From positions 1-14,681 of the forward strand of contig DBCM01000143.1 of assembly GCA_002293045.1 (NCBI GenBank): a DNA stretch of 14,681 bases, read 5' to 3'. A program made the position numbers and the translations under genes. Positions within the stretch are counted from its first letter, which is position 1; every line of letters begins with the position of its first letter. The notes beneath the pieces are model-generated. The model worked only from the letters and a program-made list of their open reading frames with translations. It was not told the origin of the DNA and made no database searches. Source of the DNA: Flavobacteriales bacterium UBA958. Lineage in GTDB: Bacteria > Bacteroidota > Bacteroidia > Flavobacteriales_D > Crocinitomicaceae. Positions 14,299 to 14,681 of the stretch are shown in pieces.

Positions 14299-14681
14299 TC
14301 AAAACGATCGAACCGCCCGAACCAAGGTCTTGCTGGTTTTGTCGTAGTAATTTGTGGGTTTGGAGTCATAGAAACTAAAAAACCATGCCGAGGCTGTATT
14401 TGACTCCGTAGAAGACCAATAGAGGTTCATTTCCACGGGATCTGTGTTTGGAATTTCACTCAGTGCGCGTTCCACGGTGAATAAATTAGTATTCAGAACT
14501 TGCAACTCATAAATGGCGGGTAGATACCAGTCATCAAAGCCCTGACTCACGTAGGCATCACATAATCCCGCCGCTTTAGTTGTATCTCTGGTCGCAAACA
14601 TAATGGCAGTGGTATTGGCGCGACCGTCCCAGGAACTTTCGCAGCTTTCGATATCTTTTTCCTTATCGCCCCACTCCGCCT
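14299..14681 (-). CDS. DUF1566/Lcl-type domain protein, C-terminal part (5' end off the right edge)
   Basis: The frame is open from the right edge to TGA at 14299, giving the last 126 residues; the ATG at 14601 is internal, since in-frame residues upstream (EWGDKEKDIESCESSWDGRA) continue the same domain. Motifs are typical of DUF1566/Lcl C-terminal domains: ANTTAIM, a cysteine in AGLCDAY, FDDWYLPAIYEL, LYWSSTES, AWFFSFY and the terminal LVRAVRSF. This is a C-type-lectin-like fold often found at the end of secreted or surface Bacteroidota proteins, where it is thought to bind ligands or form adhesion modules. The N-terminal part, including any signal peptide, lies outside the window. Separated from the SRPBCC gene by 95 bp; no functional link is evident. 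Confidence 0.82.
   Translation of the reverse strand, partial: AEWGDKEKDIESCESSWDGRANTTAIMFATRDTTKAAGLCDAYVSQGFDDWYLPAIYELQVLNTNLFTVERALSEIPNTDPVEMNLYWSSTESNTASAWFFSFYDSKPTNYYDKTSKTLVRAVRSF

Overview
The window reads as a chromosomal piece of a Bacteroidota genome, most likely Flavobacteriales (Crocinitomicaceae/Cryomorphaceae-like). Two large secreted proteins end in type IX secretion system (T9SS) type A sorting domains. Start sites lack Shine-Dalgarno sequences, genes are tightly packed, several starts are preceded by the Bacteroidota -7 promoter box TAnnTTTG, and Lon and the DEAD-box helicase have Bacteroidota-like sequences. The genus is inferred, not shown.

Layout: from 9899 down to the left edge, eight minus-strand genes run head to tail with gaps of at most 17 bp or short overlaps. 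In transcription order they are: a 1159-aa secreted protein related to peptide-N-glycosidase F with a LamG-containing insertion; a 32-aa single-span membrane ORF; a 776-aa secreted LVIVD-repeat (choice-of-anchor B) protein; a membrane-anchored GT2 glycosyltransferase; a HAD-IIIA phosphatase related to GmhB; a secreted MORN/YwqK-type repeat protein; a lipoprotein; and a GT9 heptosyltransferase-like enzyme cut by the left edge. A -7 box lies in front of the first gene, and a fuller promoter (TTG-N19-TAACTTTG) lies in front of the GT9 gene.

At 10016-12523 the ATP-dependent protease Lon is transcribed divergently. It meets a convergent minus-strand pair, a DEAD-box RNA helicase and an SRPBCC-fold protein, with the stop codons of lon and the helicase interlocked in one TTAA. 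The right edge holds the C-terminal part of a DUF1566/Lcl-type protein.

Functionally, the left block links surface or secreted proteins with cell-envelope glycosylation enzymes (GT2, sugar-phosphate phosphatase, GT9). This suggests envelope or secreted-glycoconjugate work, but no single pathway is demonstrable. The right block is housekeeping protein and RNA quality control. I see no rRNA, tRNA, CRISPR array, insertion sequence or prophage. No gene-free stretch exceeds 300 bp; the largest gaps are 9900-10015 and 14204-14298. The most novel-looking items are the unlisted 32-aa membrane ORF coupled between two T9SS cargo genes, and the PNGase F-like domain split by a roughly 500-residue insertion.
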